This document shows, in pieces, positions 45,101 through 52,600 of a stretch of 64,000 nt of DNA. Both the position numbers and the translations under genes were made by a program. The stretch lies in NCBI GenBank assembly GCA_903835075.1, contig CAILLM010000003.1:1-64000 (forward strand). The letters run 5' to 3'. A model generated the notes under the pieces. That model did not search any database and was not told where the DNA came from. It worked only from the letters and a program-made list of their open reading frames with translations. Within the stretch, counting starts at the first letter, position 1. Every line of letters starts with the position of its first letter. The stretch comes from Candidatus Staskawiczbacteria bacterium. Its GTDB lineage: Bacteria; Patescibacteria; Paceibacteria; Paceibacterales; Staskawiczbacteraceae.

Positions 45101-47127
45101 ACACTTCCAGTATTCCAACCTCCAATGTTCTCATTAAAAGCAGCGGCACTATAAAACATGCGGTTTAAACTTGTAACGCTTGCCATATTCCAACTGCCCA
45201 TAGAAGGAGCAGTTATAATTCCGCTGGCCCTGAAAGCGCTACCCATGTTTGTTATTCCTGTCGTGTCCAAAGCGTCTACTGCGGTAATTCTTAAATTAGT
45301 GGTTCCATAAAAATAACTACCAACATTTCCCAATCTCAATATTCCCCATTGCGAAATAGTTTTTATCTTTAAAACGTCTCCAGTATTATTGAATTGCCAA
45401 CCAGTAAGCGTGCCCGTGATGCTCAGCGTATAGGTTCCCGAAGTTGCGTAAGTATGAGTGACTGCCGCCTGGTTCCATGCGGTAATTGTGCTGGTACTGG
45501 TGTCTCCCCAATCTACTACAAAATTATAAGTGCCTCCATTATACAAAGGAAGTTTAATCTGGCTTGCAGTGCTAGAACCCGTTGAAGTTAAAGTTGTATC
45601 CCATGTTGAAATAAAAGGACTTGGGTCAACAATGTAATCAAAATCCACACTTGCATTAACAACTTTTAAGTCAAAAAGGTCTGTTGGTTTTTGCAAATTT
45701 TGAAGTAAAATTCTGTATTTCTTCGCCTCGCCGAAGCCCGAAGGCGAAGGCGGGTCCGACGTAATATTACTAAAATCGGGGTTCATTCCGTCATTGACTG
45801 GCACTAATTTGTTACCCTCAGTTTGATTTCCATCGGCGTCTGTATAAACGGGGTAGACATCTATTGAACCTTCCATACCTGAATCGGTTGGTCTGGCAAA
45901 AACAGTTATATCATTTCCAGTACTTAGAATTTGGTCAAAAGTTACCCGCACATAATTATCTTGCGGGACAGTTGCATAAACACCATCTTGCGTGGCAACA
46001 GTGTCATAAATATCAGCTGTTATGTTTTTATCAGCATCTAACTGAAAAGCCTTTGAAATAAAAATAATATCAAAAACTTGCTCAGACAAATGGGGGACAG
46101 TCCATTCCAAATAATCTATCATTCCATTACCATCTAAATCTTTGGCAGTAAATGGAACTTCTTGCCCATTACTATTTTTCCATTTAATTTTTATTTTATT
46201 TTCATCTCCAACTTTGTAGATTTCGGGGATTGTTGTAAAAGCCAAAACATCTGTTAATGGAGTTGTTTCGTCTTTAGCTGAAATAGTAACTTGTTGGCCA
46301 GTGTCTGTGTTGGTTTTCTCAATCACGGGAGCTGGGGCAACATATTCCACGGCAATACAATTATCAGTTTCATCTCCTTGGCAAGGTTGTTTGTCAATTA
46401 GGGGTTGATCTTGAACATCAGGGCTGGGGCTCGCTGGGTCAGCAGACTCAGTGTCCGGTTGAATAACAGGATCAGCAGGTTGCGCGGGCAATTCAGCTGG
46501 CGTCTCGGCGAGCGTTGCTTCCGAGCCTGACGTTGCTTCCGGAGTTGGTGTTACCTCCGGCGTGGTCAAGACTTCTGCTGTGCCAGATACATCAACAAAT
46601 TGCGAACTATTATCTGGCAAAATAGCTGAGACAGCTCCTTCCACGGCCTGTTGCTCATCAGCTAAAAATAAGTTCATGCCATAAGCCAAGCTACCCAAAA
46701 AATTTTTCGCATAATCTTTTTTAGCTACTGGCTTAACTACTTTTAATACATTTAATTTTTGGTCTATGGTAATTTCTGCACCCTTATTTTTCTCTATATT
46801 TCTTATTTCTGCAGGTGTTATTTTCTTAATTTTTATGTCTGTAGCATTCTTAGGAATTTTCACTAAGTGTTTACCATTTTTTATTTCATTAGCATCAACC
46901 AAAGTAACCATTTTTATAGGCAACCCCGCAACTACTTGTGCAACAGGTATAGTTCGTGCGTTTTTAAATGTGAATGTTTCTTCTCGCGAATGACTCAACT
47001 CAAACCAAACACCCCAAGCCACAAACAGCAGCACTAGGGCAAATAAAAATCCCAAAATTATATTTTTATTTTTGGTAAAAAAATTCACTAAAAACTTGCA
47101 AAATTGGTTTACAACTTTATTTTGCAT
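42148..47127 (-). CDS. Giant surface protein with BspA-like repeats (1659 aa)
   Basis: N-terminal membrane helix (~20-41) followed by a region paralogous to the 2263-aa protein (VVAGLPIKMVTLVDANEI...KHLVKIPKNA and EWTVPHLSEQVFDIIFISKAFQL). Residues ~625-1055 hold about 17 tandem BspA/DUF285-type repeats (MF..A.AFNQPIGNWNTS.VTDM..MF). An NGNWNLGATWG module and beta-rich domains follow. There is no C-terminal anchor. BspA repeats bind host or cell-surface ligands in other bacteria, so attachment to a host cell is a reasonable inference. Confidence 0.78.
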   Translation of the reverse strand: MQNKVVNQFCKFLVNFFTKNKNIILGFLFALVLLFVAWGVWFELSHSREETFTFKNARTIPVAQVVAGLPIKMVTLVDANEIKNGKHLVKIPKNATDIKIKKITPAEIRNIEKNKGAEITIDQKLNVLKVVKPVAKKDYAKNFLGSLAYGMNLFLADEQQAVEGAVSAILPDNSSQFVDVSGTAEVLTTPEVTPTPEATSGSEATLAETPAELPAQPADPVIQPDTESADPASPSPDVQDQPLIDKQPCQGDETDNCIAVEYVAPAPVIEKTNTDTGQQVTISAKDETTPLTDVLAFTTIPEIYKVGDENKIKIKWKNSNGQEVPFTAKDLDGNGMIDYLEWTVPHLSEQVFDIIFISKAFQLDADKNITADIYDTVATQDGVYATVPQDNYVRVTFDQILSTGNDITVFARPTDSGMEGSIDVYPVYTDADGNQTEGNKLVPVNDGMNPDFSNITSDPPSPSGFGEAKKYRILLQNLQKPTDLFDLKVVNASVDFDYIVDPSPFISTWDTTLTSTGSSTASQIKLPLYNGGTYNFVVDWGDTSTSTITAWNQAAVTHTYATSGTYTLSITGTLTGWQFNNTGDVLKIKTISQWGILRLGNVGSYFYGTTNLRITAVDALDTTGITNMGSAFRASGIITAPSMGSWNMASVTSLNRMFYSAAAFNENIGGWNTGSVTDTANMFFGANAFNNGGSNTINNWDVSKVGTMGYMFYQDTAFNQPIGNWSTISATDMTAMFAYDTNFNQSIGSWNTAKVTGMASMFFGTAFNQNIGGWSTEAVTTMNSMFRNASAFNNGGSNTINNWDTSKVTDMKWMFTSTVFNQPIGSWSTGNVGDMSYMFQSDAVFNQNIGGWNVSKVTTMLSMFDSDTAFNQNIGAWTPTSLINMGSMFFTATAFNNGGSNTINNWDVSKVTSFAGTFRASGFNQPIGNWNTISAKSINTMFFNAPFNQPIGSWNMSSVTDMRYAFGYDGAFNQNISGWSTANVTDMSYMFTGTAFNQNISGWNTGSVTTMSNMFNGATVFNQNLATWNVTGVTAAGGMASMFTSSGLSSINYSNILVGWSGQVVKSGITFSGGGAKYYTGAPATARGVLTGTYGWTITDGGSTSPISFNDAVNGNWNLGATWGKAGNVEGVGYPGSYDTVVIDSNTVTLAGNQSAVSTTLSSTGVLNLAGNNLTSPTFVSTAKLQLQGGETVSTPTLSAGSTVEYTATSGTRDIKNWTYTNAILKINGNGGTFTLPTNITVAGVNITAGTLDAKSGSNYGITNTGNWANTGTFTPQLGAVVFSGATTTISGTTTFYNFTAITPSQIIIFPQATTTTISGTFQLEGSNGHNILLKSDQAGTDGAKAGRARLDIAVVSDNHGHAYVQYATVYDNNASNGAAQPIQQQNSTDGGNNLGWQFNTLPYISGSVLTYDATTLSSTDITLMEGTTKNVVCSATAYDANGYADLTGVTAVLYRSGIGVGASDDRANHYTLTSQCVASGGSGNTQIYTCTFPVYYYADATDSGTYSSENWLCKITPSDHIGGGTGTTSSGIEMDTLKSIDVGATISYGSLTPNHNTTGNHTVTVTNTGNIATGFKVAGNNLGCSVRSSIPVGNQQYNLSSFSYGAGTALSVTATDVGANLNKPTQSTPTVTQNVYWQVAVPTGTKGTCTGSTSFIIN

Positions 47128-47176
47128 TATATAACTTTATCATTTTCAAATTATTTTACAATATACTTTTATGCAC

Positions 47177-47337
47177 AAAAAAGCACCGCTTTCGCGATGC
47201 CAATTTGTCGCCCTGAAATTCCTTAAAAAATTCTATTTAAATTAAGGTGGGTGCTCTCATGCCACAACCACGGTTGTAACAAATTTGAGCTCCCTAATAG
47301 AAAATTGTATAGAATTTATTGTGAAATATCAGAGCTA
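47177..47337 (-). ncRNA. ssrS: Structured RNA, probable 6S RNA
   Basis: About 160 nt between its own promoter and terminator. The 5' GCTCTGATATTTC pairs with the 3' GGAATTTCAGGGC (closing stem). The centre is AT-rich and open. The terminal stem is GGGAGCTC with GAGAGCACCC, enclosing ACAAC-CGTG-GTTGT. On the 3' side CACCTTAA...TTAAGGAATTTCAG mirrors the CACCUU-hairpin-AAGG segment of proteobacterial 6S RNA. It ends in GCATCGC-GAAA-GCGGTGC plus six T. The 6S name is by architecture, not alignment. Confidence 0.6.
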
Positions 47338-47342
47338 TCTTT

Positions 47343-47370
47343 ATTATAATCTGTTAAACTGTTGCGTCAA
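47343..47370 (-). promoter_or_regulatory. Promoter of the structured RNA
   Basis: TTGACG, 16-nt spacer, TATAAT. Located right after the stop of the adenylate-kinase-like gene (47373). Confidence 0.75.
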
Positions 47371-47372
47371 GT

Positions 47373-48437
47373 CTATAGACCTAAAGCTTCAACCAGCTGT
47401 TTTATTAACGAAACTACTACAGGAGGTGGCATCAAACTGTTAGACAAAGTGCCTTCGTCATCTTTAATTTCCCATGGTTTTTCAAGTGTTTCCACTTTTC
47501 CATCTTTAAATTCATAGCTGAATTCTGGTGTGACCTCGTAGTCGTCGGCAACATCTTTTGTTTTATCTGCAGGAATGGAATTTCTTAACATAACTCTTGG
47601 AATTCCCTGCAATTTATAAGCTTCTTTAATTAACATTTCATCTTTTTCTAATCTTTCTTTAATTGGAGCAATTCCCTGTTCGTCGCCCTCTTTAGCAACC
47701 ATTCTAGCTCCTGGGCAACCAGAATTATCGCAAATTAAATGAAAAGTTTTATCGCTTTCTTCGTACTCAACTCTCTTAGTTGGCAAAAGTTTTAAACTTC
47801 TTGAATTGTTGCAAAGTGGACAAATAACTCTTGTTTTTACCCTTTCATCAATAATTGTTGTTGGCACATCAATTAAAACAAAAACATCTTTGTCTTCGCG
47901 GTATCCAATTAAGTCTCTAAAAAACAAAGCATAAGAAATTTGATCCAAGTCTCTTGGGAAACCGTCAATAAAAATTGTTTTCTTTCCAAGTTTTGCAATT
48001 TCTCTTTTCGCCAAAGCCAAAATTAATTCCGTTGGCAACAAGACTTTTGTTGACCTTGTTTCAAAGGCCTCCATTATTTTTTCCAAAGGTAAATATCCTC
48101 TGTAATTTTGTTTTAAAAATTCTACCAATTCACCCTTTTTAGCCTCATCTTTCATTGTTTCGTCAAAAGACCTTATCATGTCTCCAATAGAAAAATGGGC
48201 AATTTTTTCTTTATCAATTATTTCTGCAAACATTTTTGCATAAGTTCCTTTTCCAGAAGACTTTTTCCCCATTAAATATGCAATAAAAGTGTTATTTTGC
48301 ATATATTCTCGCAATTTTACAATTTCAGGTCCTGCTTTATACTCAAAATACTCTCGGCGCTCTTTTGCGTCAGTTAAATCAAATTTTTTATATTCATCAC
48401 TTTTTGTTTTAAAAAGCGGAAAATCTAAATCTTTCAT
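47373..48437 (-). CDS. Adenylate-kinase-like nucleoside monophosphate kinase
   Basis: 354 aa from ATG 48437. P-loop LMGKKSSGKGTYAKMFA, NMP-binding FSIGDMIRSFDE, conserved FIDGFPRDLDQI, and a long LID with ICPLCNN and further Cys. The C-terminal ~100 residues are unassigned. The longer frame to 48491 would be translated from the type A element, so it is rejected. With the spc-operon adk lacking DGFPR, this could be the main adenylate kinase. Confidence 0.75.
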   Translation of the reverse strand: MKDLDFPLFKTKSDEYKKFDLTDAKERREYFEYKAGPEIVKLREYMQNNTFIAYLMGKKSSGKGTYAKMFAEIIDKEKIAHFSIGDMIRSFDETMKDEAKKGELVEFLKQNYRGYLPLEKIMEAFETRSTKVLLPTELILALAKREIAKLGKKTIFIDGFPRDLDQISYALFFRDLIGYREDKDVFVLIDVPTTIIDERVKTRVICPLCNNSRSLKLLPTKRVEYEESDKTFHLICDNSGCPGARMVAKEGDEQGIAPIKERLEKDEMLIKEAYKLQGIPRVMLRNSIPADKTKDVADDYEVTPEFSYEFKDGKVETLEKPWEIKDDEGTLSNSLMPPPVVVSLIKQLVEALGL

Positions 48438-48451
48438 GTTTATGTTTTTAA

Positions 48452-48604
48452 AGCGAGGAAAATGGGTTTTGTGGCGCGTTTCAGGACACAAAGTGCCTGA
48501 CCGAGCGAGTTAGTTTTGCGTAGGGTCGCGAGGAATTAATACGAAGTATAATTCCCCGACCTAGCAAAAATCACGAGCGTCGCAACAAAATCATTTTCCG
48601 AGCG
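48452..48604 (-). repeat. Nested-hairpin intercistronic element, variant of type A
   Basis: Arms AGCGAGGAAAATGGGTTTTG and CAAAATCATTTTCCGAGCG. Inside are the shared CAGGACACAAAGTGCCTG hairpin and a second hairpin GGAATTAATAC-GAA-GTATAATTCC. The right arm overlaps the MBL gene and supplies its last codons (TLGK) and stop. Confidence 0.82.
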
Positions 48605-49493
48605 TTATATTATTACCGTCAGAAATAAAGGTAACGTCACCATTTATGTCTGTTCTTAACACCTTTATACCAAAATTTTGCAATCTTTGCAAAGTTTCGG
48701 GCGTTGGGTGCCCATAAGAATTTTTCCCAACCTCAATAACCGCAAATTTTGGTGTTACACTTGCTAAAAATAAATCACTAGTTGAATATTTACTTCCATG
48801 ATGGGCCACTTTCAAAACATTGGCCAAAATATCTTGCCCTGAGCCGTGCCAAATGATTTCGCCAACAATCTCTTTTTCAGCTTTTGTATCTATATCTCCA
48901 GTAAATAAAAAAGAGTTTTTTCCATAAATTATTTTTGAGACCACGCATGAATCGTTAGAGCTACTTTTCATTTCTTTGCCTTCCATGCTTTGCAACGGAT
49001 AAATTGTATCAATTAGAACATTGCCGGCTTTTATTTCCTGCCTGCCGGCAGGCAGGCCTGCCCCCGATTGTGCGACTATAATTTTGGCTCCCATATTTTT
49101 TTGATACGCCAAAATTTTCATCCATGCGTAATATTCTGGGGCTGATTTTTTAATGCCACTCCACAAAATATAATCTGCTTTATATCTTTGCAAAGCATAT
49201 AAAATCCCTTGCATATGATCGGACTCAGGGTGAGTTAAAATTACTAAATCAATTGTTTTATCCCAAACTGGCATATTTTCAGATAATTTTCCCAAAACTG
49301 TGGCATTTGGCCCACCATCTATTAAAATTTGGTGGCCCTCTGGGGTTTCAATAAACTCTGCATCTCCTTGCCCAACACTTAAAAACACAACTTTCAAATA
49401 ATGTGAGCCATATAGAGAAAAAACTTCCTGCCATGCAACAAAATTCAAAACCAACAAAAATCCAACAATAAATAAAACCGCACTCTTTTTCAT
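48591..49493 (-). CDS. ComEC C-terminal-like MBL-fold hydrolase
   Basis: 300 aa from ATG 49493. N-terminal membrane helix or signal (AVLFIVGFLLVLNFVAW), then a metallo-beta-lactamase fold: VFLSVGQGDAEFIETPEGHQILIDGG, the metal motif ILTHPESDHMQG, FLFTGDID and LKVAHHGSKYST. This is the soluble ComEC/Rec2 C-terminal type, outside the membrane. An in-frame 20-bp palindrome (49037-49056) encodes GLPAGRQ within the domain. Confidence 0.85.
   Translation of the reverse strand: MKKSAVLFIVGFLLVLNFVAWQEVFSLYGSHYLKVVFLSVGQGDAEFIETPEGHQILIDGGPNATVLGKLSENMPVWDKTIDLVILTHPESDHMQGILYALQRYKADYILWSGIKKSAPEYYAWMKILAYQKNMGAKIIVAQSGAGLPAGRQEIKAGNVLIDTIYPLQSMEGKEMKSSSNDSCVVSKIIYGKNSFLFTGDIDTKAEKEIVGEIIWHGSGQDILANVLKVAHHGSKYSTSDLFLASVTPKFAVIEVGKNSYGHPTPETLQRLQNFGIKVLRTDINGDVTFISDGNNITLGK
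49037..49056. repeat. 20-bp palindrome CCTGCCTGCC... in MBL gene
   Basis: Perfect palindrome with half CCTGCCTGCC. It encodes LPAGRQ in the MBL hydrolase. The same 20 bp is in mnmA at 59610-59629. Confidence 0.95.
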
Positions 49494-49568
49494 TTTAATT
49501 AAATATACCCTTTTGTAACTGTATAACCGTCTCAAAAACCCCTTATCAAAAATCCTTTATCAAAAATC

Positions 49569-49602
49569 CTTACAAATATCCAAACGTTTCCAAAAAAGTA
49601 AG
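49569..49602. repeat. 34-bp inverted repeat, downstream copy
   Basis: CTTAC...AAACGTTT...GTAAG, starting 3 nt beyond the stop codon of PaaX/Cas2-like gene 2. The upstream copy (50169-50202) has the identical outer arms, core and spacing. Confidence 0.9.
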
Positions 49603-49605
49603 ATT

Positions 49606-50133
49606 TTAGACTTTCTCAATTAAAAATATTTTGACATACTTTTCTAAAGAATGTGCTTGAAGCAAAGTTTCTGTTTTTTCTGAAACATCATACGGAGTTA
49701 TCCAAACGCTCTGCTGGAATAATTTATATCCCAAATTATGCAAGATACTTCTAAGCAAATCTCTGTCATTTCTGCGGTTTCTGGGTATATCAAAAATCAT
49801 CATTATCCACTTTCCATCTTTTCTTTTCTCAGCTTCTCCTAGCTTAAAACTAGCCATTATCGCCTTTTCGATTCCATCTTTTGTTAAAATTATTGCTTTT
49901 TTATTTTCTAAATTTTTTACTTTTATGTAACCCTTTCTTTTAAGATAATAGATAAAATTTCCAAATTGCTTCTCACTTTTTTCTTTCCGATACTTTTTAT
50001 ATATAGGATTTTTTGGGCCTGGCAAAAAATTGTTCATCGTTATTGGTTGAGCTGAATAACGAACAACCTCTCCCGCTAAATATATAAATTTATAAACATC
50101 CCAAAGAAATTTATCGGTAATTGGAATTTTCAT
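49606..50133 (-). CDS. PaaX-type winged-helix protein with Cas2-like C-terminal domain (2)
   Basis: 175 aa. N-terminal winged helix (~5-95: FLWDVYKFIYLAGE; QFGNFIYYLKRKGYIKV; AIILTKDGIEKAIM). The C-terminal ~70 residues (RKDGKWIMMIFDIPRNRRNDRDLLRSILHNLGYKLFQQSVWITPYDV) align with gene 1; D115 is the Cas2-position Asp. It is a single gene between two copies of one 34-bp inverted repeat, the same geometry as gene 1. Likely an autoregulated DNA-binding protein. Confidence 0.75.
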   Translation of the reverse strand: MKIPITDKFLWDVYKFIYLAGEVVRYSAQPITMNNFLPGPKNPIYKKYRKEKSEKQFGNFIYYLKRKGYIKVKNLENKKAIILTKDGIEKAIMASFKLGEAEKRKDGKWIMMIFDIPRNRRNDRDLLRSILHNLGYKLFQQSVWITPYDVSEKTETLLQAHSLEKYVKIFLIEKV

Positions 50134-50168
50134 ATTATTTATTATCTACTCATTAATTATACTATTCT

Positions 50169-50202
50169 CTTACAAAATACCAAACGTTTGTTAAAAAGTA
50201 AG
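50169..50202. repeat. 34-bp inverted repeat, upstream copy (putative operator)
   Basis: Same outer CTTAC/GTAAG arms and AAACGTTT core as 49569-49602. It begins 36 bp upstream of the start codon, at the expected -35 position for a GATAAT -10 box at 50141-50146. Confidence 0.9.
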
Positions 50203-50228
50203 AAAATAGAAAGGGAAATAAAATGTAA

Positions 50229-50250
50229 AAAACGCCCCGAAAGGCGTTTT
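50229..50250 (-). terminator. Terminator after DUF5679 gene
   Basis: AAAACGCC / GGCGTTTT stem, loop of 6, with a T-run on the minus strand. Confidence 0.85.
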
Positions 50251-50256
50251 AACATG

Positions 50257-50421
50257 CTATTTTTTCATTCCTAATATTTTGAACATTCCTGTTCCGCAAG
50301 TTGGGCAAGTTCCTTTTAGGGCCGAACGTTTTTTTCCGCCCTTACCGTTCATTTCCACTTCTTTTTCATCTTTCATTTCTCTTTTTGCTTTACACTTTAC
50401 ACAATAAGCTTCTGAAGCCAT
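50257..50421 (-). CDS. DUF5679-like zinc-ribbon protein
   Basis: 54 aa from ATG 50421: MASEAYCVKCKAKREM then GTCPTCGTGMFKILG. The two CxxC pairs form a zinc ribbon. The longer frame to 50499 is translated from the adjacent repeat element and is rejected. Function unknown; common in Patescibacteria. Confidence 0.8.
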   Translation of the reverse strand: MASEAYCVKCKAKREMKDEKEVEMNGKGGKKRSALKGTCPTCGTGMFKILGMKK

Positions 50422-50430
50422 AATTTTTTG

Positions 50431-50549
50431 TAGCGAGGCAATAAATTTTTCAGCGAGGCAATAAATTTTTTGAAGCCCTGTGCACACGAAGTGGCTCAAT
50501 AGCGAAAAAATTTGATTGCCGAGCGATTTTAAAAGTTTACTGCCGAGCG
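50431..50549 (-). repeat. Doubly nested hairpin element, type C
   Basis: The left arm AGCGAGGCAATAAATTTTT occurs twice in tandem (50432 and 50452). Two right arms (ending GATTGCCGAGCG and TTTACTGCCGAGCG) close it. The inner hairpin again has a CAC-GAA-GTG tip. It lies between the SDR gene and the DUF5679 gene, 9 nt from the latter. Confidence 0.85.
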
Positions 50550-50572
50550 AATATTATTTATATTAGACTATT

Positions 50573-51373
50573 CTAACCTGCAGTCCACCCGCCGTCAACA
50601 ACCATTACACTACCAGTCATGTATGAAGACTCATCGCTTGCCAAAAATAATACTGCACCAGCAATTTCCTCGGCCTCACCTTGTCTTTTCATTGGAATTG
50701 GAGCTAGCATTGCCACCCTTTGCTCGTCTGTCATTTTTGCTTGGGAAGCACCAGGGGTATTGATTGCTCCGGGGTCAATTACATTAATTCTAATTCCTAA
50801 AGGAGCCAATTCTAATGCCATGGCCCTTGTCATACCAACCATTCCACCTTTTGAAGCGCAATAATGTGTTAAGCCGGCAAAACCCATTAAAGCTGCAATT
50901 GAAGCAATATTTATAATAGAACCTTTTTGACCTTTTTCATTCGGCTGATTTTTTTGCATTTCTTTTGCAACAGCCTGTGTTAACAAAAATGTTCCTTTAA
51001 GATTAACATCAATTACTTTTTCAAATTGCTCTTCTTTCATTTCTAGAAAAGGTTGAAATGGATAAATACCGGCGTTATTTACTAAAATATCTATTTTCCC
51101 AAATTTTTTAATGGTTTCTGAAACTGTATTATCAATGTCTGCCTTTTTTCCTATGTCACACCTTACAACAAGCGAATCCCCTCTCATTTTTTTTATTTGC
51201 TCAGCCACTTGCTGGCACGAATCCACATCAATGTCGCACAATACAACTTTAGCGCCTGCACCAGCCAATTTTAGTGCGTCAGCCGAGCCCATTCCTTTAC
51301 CAGCTCCAGTAACAATGGCAACTTTTCCTTTTAATTCGCAAAATTTTGTTGTTGTTTTATTTAATCCAAACAT
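50573..51373 (-). CDS. SDR-family NAD(P)-dependent oxidoreductase
   Basis: 266 aa with a Rossmann cofactor motif (VAIVTGAGKGMGSADAL), NNAGIYPF, catalytic Ser in IINIASIAAL and YCASKGG (Tyr and Lys). The end reads YMTGSVMVVDGGWTAG. FabG/glucose-dehydrogenase-like; the substrate is not readable. It lies upstream of a type C element and the DUF5679 gene, with which it may be co-transcribed. Confidence 0.9.
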   Translation of the reverse strand: MFGLNKTTTKFCELKGKVAIVTGAGKGMGSADALKLAGAGAKVVLCDIDVDSCQQVAEQIKKMRGDSLVVRCDIGKKADIDNTVSETIKKFGKIDILVNNAGIYPFQPFLEMKEEQFEKVIDVNLKGTFLLTQAVAKEMQKNQPNEKGQKGSIINIASIAALMGFAGLTHYCASKGGMVGMTRAMALELAPLGIRINVIDPGAINTPGASQAKMTDEQRVAMLAPIPMKRQGEAEEIAGAVLFLASDESSYMTGSVMVVDGGWTAG

Positions 51374-51396
51374 ATTTTGTATTTATTTAATTATAT

Positions 51397-51885
51397 TTAA
51401 AAAGATTGCTGAGTTGCATAACACATGGGGCCATATGGATGAACTTTGTCAGTGCCAGTGTATCCCGTATAGTCGGCGCAAGCATAAAAAGGTCCTGCAT
51501 TACCTATTTTGATATAAGCCACCCACTTACCAACGAAATTAGACAACGCGCTATTAGATGTTGAGTATTCTCCATTTGTATAAGACAACGCCCCAGCTTC
51601 GTCCTCAAAAAAAAGCGAATAATTAGAATTCTCGCCGGTTATACTGTTTGCGATTGCTAACAACTTAGTATCAGCGTAAAGTCCAGAAAATCCTCCATTG
51701 TTATTATAATAATCCGTAGCAAGCGTTTGAACTTGTTTTAAATCGGCCAGCATCGCCGCGTTTTTCCCTTTATTAATATACTGCGTAACATTTACTAAAA
51801 CTATTCCTGCCAAGACGGCAATAATAGCAATAACCACAATTAATTCTATAATTGTAAAACCTTTCGAAAATTTTTGCATCTTCAT
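51397..51885 (-). CDS. Type IV pilin-like prepilin
   Basis: 162 aa with a class III signal: KFSKGFTIIELIVVIAIIAVLAGIVLVNV, with cleavage expected after Gly and Glu at mature position 5. A globular C-terminal domain with two distal Cys (FYACADYTGYTG, GPMCYATQ) fits a disulfide-loop pseudopilin or major pilin. No assembly genes are nearby. Confidence 0.88.
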   Translation of the reverse strand: MKMQKFSKGFTIIELIVVIAIIAVLAGIVLVNVTQYINKGKNAAMLADLKQVQTLATDYYNNNGGFSGLYADTKLLAIANSITGENSNYSLFFEDEAGALSYTNGEYSTSNSALSNFVGKWVAYIKIGNAGPFYACADYTGYTGTDKVHPYGPMCYATQQSF

Positions 51886-51917
51886 ATTCTTATTTTTAAT
51901 TTTTATAATATTAAATT

Positions 51918-51926
51918 ATTATATCA
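51918..51926 (-). promoter_or_regulatory. Extended -10 promoter of the pilin gene
   Basis: TGATATAAT about 33 nt before the pilin start. A TTGACA lies only 13 nt upstream, too close for a normal -35, so the extended -10 probably dominates. Confidence 0.5.
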
Positions 51927-51956
51927 CAAAAATCTTTGTCAAACAAAATAGTAAAC

Positions 51957-51986
51957 AAAAAGTAGACGCCCGACGTCTACTTTTTT
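51957..51986 (-). terminator. Terminator ending the copper operon
   Basis: AAAAGTAGACG / CGTCTACTTTT hairpin with a 5-nt loop and T-run, just past the 177-aa gene. Confidence 0.88.
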
Positions 51987-51990
51987 AAAT

Positions 51991-52524
51991 TTATTCTCTG
52001 CAACAATCAATAACTGCTTGCACTACCTTTCCCAATTTTGCCATAATTCCCTTTTTATCGGTGTCTAATTTATTAATTTGATTATCTTCTATTTTTTTAA
52101 CTTCTCCCATGTCTATAAGTTTTAAATTCAAACCCCAAAAAAGTGAATATAATTGGTAAGATTTTTTAAATAAATCTTCTGCATCTTTTTTGTTATTGCG
52201 AGCATGTGCTTTTGTTCCAACCTCCATCAAACGCATGCTGGCGGCCAACAAGTGTTTAGAAATGCACCAAACTTCTCCCTCGGGGTCTTTTACAATTCTT
52301 TTTAGAAGCTCACCCCTCATTTTTCGTGCCTCTTGCAATAAATCAAAATATTCTGATTTACCGGTTTTATTAGCTGTAAAGAAAAAATGCTCTTCAATTG
52401 AAATTAAGTTCATTATAGCAATTGATAAGTCTTCGTCTGAGGACAAATCCAATTGATTGTCTTTATCTTCTTGAACTTTTTTTATAAATGCTTCTACTTT
52501 ATCGTCGCTTAAATTGTTTTCCAT
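51991..52524 (-). CDS. Predicted all-helical cytoplasmic protein
   Basis: 177 aa, no family recognised. It is mostly amphipathic helix (SIAIMNLISIEEHFFFTANK, HLLAASMRLMEVGTKAHARN, DAEDLFKKSYQLYSLFW), with a single WCISKH and a C-terminal CC. Last gene before the terminator downstream of the copper genes. A link to copper handling is only positional. Confidence 0.6.
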   Translation of the reverse strand: MENNLSDDKVEAFIKKVQEDKDNQLDLSSDEDLSIAIMNLISIEEHFFFTANKTGKSEYFDLLQEARKMRGELLKRIVKDPEGEVWCISKHLLAASMRLMEVGTKAHARNNKKDAEDLFKKSYQLYSLFWGLNLKLIDMGEVKKIEDNQINKLDTDKKGIMAKLGKVVQAVIDCCRE

Positions 52525-52600
52525 AATTATAAAGGAGGGAGGAATTTAAAAATTTATTTTTATATTCCGGCCGAGTGATTAATTATATAAGCTTATATGG

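Noticed and set aside
43900..45250. Tandem DNA repeats as a CRISPR or satellite
   Set aside because: Periodicity is explained by BspA-like protein repeats in one open frame.
48437..48491. Longer N-terminus for the adenylate-kinase-like protein
   Set aside because: The extra residues are translated from the adjacent type A element.
51937..51942. TTGACA as the -35 of the pilin promoter
   Set aside because: Only 13 nt from the -10 box; the extended -10 is a better explanation.
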